Below are positions 29,584-32,843 of a DNA stretch of 32,843 bases, piece after piece; position 1 is the first letter of the stretch, and every line of letters begins with the position of its first letter. Both the position numbers and the translations under genes were made by a program. Source of the stretch: Rhynchonema sp. JSB1_4 (taxonomy: Eukaryota > Nematoda > Chromadorea > Monhysterida > Xyalidae). Below the pieces are notes generated by a model. It made no database searches, was not told the origin of the DNA, and saw only the letters and a program-made list of their open reading frames with translations. The DNA is taken from assembly GCA_030248065.1 (NCBI GenBank), contig JASAMV010003232.1, positions 1 through 32,843 of the forward strand. Reading direction: 5' to 3'.

Positions 29584-31784
29584 CGTGCGCTGGTCACGAA
29601 ATCGACTGCGCTGAGTTGGGTGCTGACAGCTCGAAATGCATCGTTCGCTATTGGTTGTGCAACGGTGCCAAGGACTGTCCAAATGGAGAGGACGAAGGTG
29701 ACTGCACAGGTCTGTAATACTGACTTTAATGACTGCATTAAAATCTCATGCTGTAGTTTTCAAAAATACTCCTTGCGTAAAGAACAAGTCATTGCAGCAA
29801 GCAGTAGAGCAATTTCAACTTACTCTGTACAAATTAATTGTCTTGTGAGACATAAACCCAAAATTCGAACGCTTCTAGTCATATATTGTAATATTGCGCT
29901 AGAAATTTTTTACTGCAGTTTGTCCGGAAGATCGACCAATCAGGTGCCGCGCGTTGGGTGCTGCCGACAGTTCGAAATGCATCGAACGCTATTACTTGTG
30001 CGACGGTGCCAAGGAATGTCCAAATGGAGTGGACGAATTGAACTGCAAGGGTAATTTCTGTCTTTAATGACAGCATTAAACTCTCATGTTGTAGTTTCCA
30101 AAAAAAACATACCGTAAAAGTATAAATCATTACAGCAACTAGTAGAGTGATTTTCAACCAGCTCGGTTAAATTTTACATCAACATTTTCTTGTTCTTCTA
30201 GTTTGTCCGGAAGATCGACCAATCAGTTGCCGCGCGTTGGGTGCTGCCGACAGCTCGAAATGCATGATTGGTTATCACTTGTGCGACGGTGCCAAGGACT
30301 GTCCAAATGGAGTGGACGAATTGAACTGCATGGGTAATTTCTGTCTTTAATGACAGCATTAAACTCTCATGTTGTAGTTTCCAAAAAACATACCGTAAAA
30401 ATATAAATCAGTACATCAACTGGTAAAGTGATTTTCAACCAGCTCGGTTAAATTTTACATAAACATTTTCTTGTTCTTCTAGTTTGTCCGGAAGATCGAC
30501 CAATCAGTTGCCGCGCGTTGGGTGCTGCCGACAGCTCGAATTGCATCGATCGCCCTGGGTTGTGCGACGGTTATCATGATTGTCCAAATGGAGTGGAGGA
30601 ATTGAACTGCACAGGTGCTGGAATACTGAGTTGGGTTTTGTGAGCAACCAAAACAGGAACCCTTCGAATTCAAATTTGCGTACGTAGAATTCAAATTCGT
30701 TCTGGTGACACATGGATTTTGAAGCGAGTCGATTTTTATGCCTGATCGAAATGTGCACACCTCTGCGCAATGGTTCGTTTCCAGTGTGTAACGAAGATTT
30801 GGCAATCAGTTGCCTTGATATTGGTGCCAACACTCCCCGCTGCATTCGATCCGAACATCTCTGCGACGGTGATTCCGACTGCGACCAGGGAGAAGATGAA
30901 TTGCCAGCGAACTGTGCAGGTGAGTGACGCACAAAGATCGGAGTTGGTCGGTTTTTTTTCAATGTATTTTTCTAGTTCATCCATGCGCCGCTTGGTCGAT
31001 AAACACACCCTGTATCATCAGGGTGGAATTCACAAAACAAGGTCAAGCTCATCGTCAACGTCAACGCCAAAGTTCCAATTCGCGTTTCGGCGTCACGCGT
31101 GCTAATGCACACAAGGTTCTTTTCTGGACGAAGGGTCAACTGTGACAGATTGTTGTGCGAGGTTGGGCACTTTTCTTGCCATGATATTATTCTGGGGATG
31201 TAACACAAGCGTTTTGGAAGATTATGTCAGAGTTTCATGAATTTCTGAAGCGAGGCAAAGAGATGAACTGGCGATCACTAGCGGCGGTCAAAAAAATTGA
31301 CTGTGGCCAATGATCGACACACTATTTCAATACCACTGGTCAGAAATTATTAAAACTCAGAAATAATCTCCTAAAAGGCTTGTGCTACATCCTTCAAATA
31401 ATATTATCGAGAGAAAAGCATCCAACCACGCTCAAGAGCCTGTCATGGTAGACTCTTTATTCGTCTAGAAAATCGCGTCTTGTGACGACCCAGCGTGACG
31501 CCGAAAGATCTGACTTTGAACTTTGCGTTGAGCTTGACTATTGTGAATTCTATCCAATGCGCGGAATTTAGGAGATAACAGAACGTTTACTGATTAAATT
31601 TCTACAAAATCTTGTATCTAAACTTCGACACATTCAATTTACGCAGCTTGCCCGGAAGCCCGAATCAATTGCATCACTTTGGGTGATGATGATGACAAGT
31701 CCAAATGCATTCGTCGCAGTTGGTTGTGCGACGGTGAGGCTGACTGTCACAATGGAGGCGACGAACAGCCAGAGAACTGCGCAG
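29584..31784 (+). CDS. LDL-receptor class A repeat protein, six exons (partial)
   Basis: Six exons each encode one LDLa module: 29584-29709, 29919-30050, 30202-30333, 30483-30614, 30785-30919 and 31647-31784 (126, 132, 132, 132, 135 and 138 nt). All are phase 1 at both ends, with good AG acceptors and GT donors. Each has six cysteines and the calcium-binding acidic C-terminal motif, for example CDGAKDCPNGVDELNC. LDLa modules are extracellular, disulfide-bonded, calcium-dependent ligand-binding domains.

The repeats begin CPEDRPISCRALGAADSSKC in modules two to four. Module four has Glu for Asp (GVEEL) and module two Glu in the KEC position, both conservative. No start, signal peptide, membrane segment or stop is visible, so this is an internal part of a larger gene that may continue past 32843. 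The last intron holds a foldback element. Confidence 0.85.
29919..30614 (+). repeat. Threefold exon-plus-intron tandem duplication
   Basis: Exons two to four and the introns between them repeat with a spacing of 283 and 281 bp. Introns 30051-30201 and 30334-30482 are almost identical, including GTAATTTCTGTCTTTAATGA and CTTGTTCTTCTAG. The intron after exon one is a diverged relative. Confidence 0.9.
31019..31557. mobile_element. Foldback element related to 23400-24953, inside an LDLa intron
   Basis: The left end GGTGGAATTCACAAAACAAG continues GTCAAGCTCATCGTCAACG. The right end read inward is TAGAATTCACAATAGTCAAG, then CTCAACGCAAAGTTC. Subterminal GGCGTCACGC also pairs. It is about 540 bp and diverged. 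It accounts for most of the 727-nt intron between LDLa exons five and six. Confidence 0.65.
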
Positions 31785-32263
31785 GTGAGATGATCAGATA
31801 CGGATTGATACCCTGTATTGTATCACTACAGTATGGCAGTACAGTTAAACGTGCACCATCGTAATTCAGATTTGGTTGTGATTTTGTGTGTGGATTATGC
31901 GATAACCACCAAGGGATCATTCACAAAAATACTGGCTTCAATGCAAACATTTCGAGCAATAAACAACCAAAGTCGCAAATCGTGCTCTCACCACTGACGC
32001 TTAGCAGGAGACCAGGACTTGAACTGCCGATAGGCGGCACTCACATTCAACCAGCCAAGCCAGTGGTCACGTGACCTAATACACATCGAGATGGTAGGCG
32101 ATAGGTTGCAATGAGCAATTATGACCCGATCACCCGATCAGTTTTTTAATCATTATCGAACTTTTTTTGCATATTTATAAATTTTTTTAACATTTACTTT
32201 TTTATTCCGGACCACGGATTTCGGTTCTCAATGTGAAAAATTGTCGAAATTTTACTTATAAGG
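31785..32263. other. No gene seen
   Basis: Sequence after LDLa exon six. The minus strand at 31980-32040 has tRNA-like fragments (GTCAGTGGTGAGAGCACG and AGTTCAAGTCC), but in the wrong order for a tRNA gene. Confidence 0.3.
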
Positions 32264-32443
32264 CTGTGAGCAGATAAGCGCGGAATGCGGAATGCGGAAT
32301 AAAAACAGTCATCATAGCCCTAAAGCGCCAAACAGACTTTGAAAGATTTTCCTGAAGCGCCACAGTGCTTTAGCCGTACAGGTAACGAGTTGCTGTTTTT
32401 AAACCAATTCCGCATTCCACATTCCGCGTTTATCTGCTCACAG
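32264..32443. mobile_element. 180-bp MITE with about 45-bp terminal inverted repeats
   Basis: The left CTGTGAGCAGATAAGCGCGG and inward-read right CTGTGAGCAGATAAACGCGG ends continue as GGAATGCGGAATGCGGAAT and a diverged partner, then AAAAACAG. An inner CTAAAGCGCC/GCTTTAG pair also folds. No certain target duplication is seen. Confidence 0.75.
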
Positions 32444-32454
32444 TCTAAGTACAT

Positions 32455-32742
32455 TTGATTCTACTTGAGAATCTAGGAATAGTTGATACTGTAAAATTTG
32501 TAATATTATACTTTAGCAGATTTGTCATTAGAAGAACTAAATGCGTATTTCGTGACGGCTATTTAGGTCGTTTAGTAAAGCCACAGATTGTCTACCATTG
32601 TAACGACATTGTACCGAGGCGAAATACAAGGGCCGCTGGCGATTTGTTGGGAAAAAACGGGCAGAAACATGCACAAAACATGTACAGTGTTTTGCAGCAA
32701 AAAGAGGAAATAATAAAAAAGTTGTGTAGTCATAAAAAGTGA
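32455..32742 (+). CDS. Unidentified open frame at the right edge
   Basis: An open frame ends at TGA 32740-32742, with a basic, helical C-terminus (NMYSVLQQKEEIIKKLC). TTTAGCAG at about 32513-32520 could be an acceptor for a terminal exon beginning FVIRRTKCVFRDGYLG. The composition is A/T-rich and no family is recognised. It does not look like LDLa. It may be a transposon fragment or chance. Confidence 0.2.
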   Translation: MILLENLGIVDTVKFVILYFSRFVIRRTKCVFRDGYLGRLVKPQIVYHCNDIVPRRNTRAAGDLLGKNGQKHAQNMYSVLQQKEEIIKKLCSHKK

Positions 32743-32843
32743 AATTACTTTTTCCAAAGCCGAAAAAGTGGCTAACTTCATTTTAAATCTTTATTAAAAC
32801 AATTTTTACTTTTTTTAACCCAACTCTGTCTTGCTTCCCACGA

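Noticed and set aside
31980..32060. tRNA-like pieces on the minus strand (D-arm-like GTCAGTGGTGAGAGCACG, T-arm-like AGTTCAAGTCC, A-box-like TGGCTTGGCTGG)
   Set aside because: The T-arm-like part comes before the D-arm-like part, the stems do not pair and spacing is too short. There is no tRNA; at most a SINE remnant.

Overview
The window is metazoan nuclear DNA, very probably from an invertebrate. Genes are split by short GT-AG introns, LDL-receptor class A (LDLa) modules sit on separate phase-1 exons, and there are 5'-truncated LINE, hAT-like and TA-flanked DNA elements and long microsatellites. I see no bacterial or viral gene organisation. I cannot name the phylum from this sequence.

Layout, left to right. 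Bases 1-308 carry the 3' end of an unidentified gene, part of which recurs on the minus strand near 27 kb. Bases 696-3288 are a tandem array of about 0.5-kb units, followed by a small hAT-like element. Bases 3.9-5.5 kb hold short DNA elements and GC-rich repeats. Bases 5.5-10.76 kb are a second array with a 2.13-kb period containing a Helitron-like insert. Bases 11.7-14.5 kb hold a wrecked UPF1/ZNFX1-type superfamily 1 helicase on the minus strand. Two candidate spliced minus-strand genes (15.86-16.48 and 17.25-18.07 kb) were rebuilt from splice sites and reading phase; neither product is recognised. A foldback structure abuts the second. A plus-strand gene for a predicted secreted, highly charged coiled-coil protein (19.28-20.29 kb) ends where a 2.2-kb palindrome begins. 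That palindrome encloses a LINE reverse-transcriptase fragment.

Bases 22.6-25.4 kb are mobile DNA. Their core is a three-level nest at 23400-24953: a TA-flanked MITE inside a hAT-like element inside a foldback element. The hAT target duplication is perfect, and a related repeat at about 28 kb lacks the MITE. A two-exon gene for a predicted secreted proline-rich repeat protein follows (25.64-26.64 kb). From 29.58 to 31.78 kb six LDLa exons are in one splice phase, three of them products of recent exon-plus-intron duplication. The rest is MITEs, a (GT)n tract of about 145 bp and sequence in which I see nothing.

I see no operon-like or pathway link between the genes. The shared theme is secretion: the proline-rich and coiled-coil products both start with hydrophobic leaders, and LDLa modules are extracellular. 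The most unusual content is the number of foldback structures, several lying at or inside gene ends and introns.
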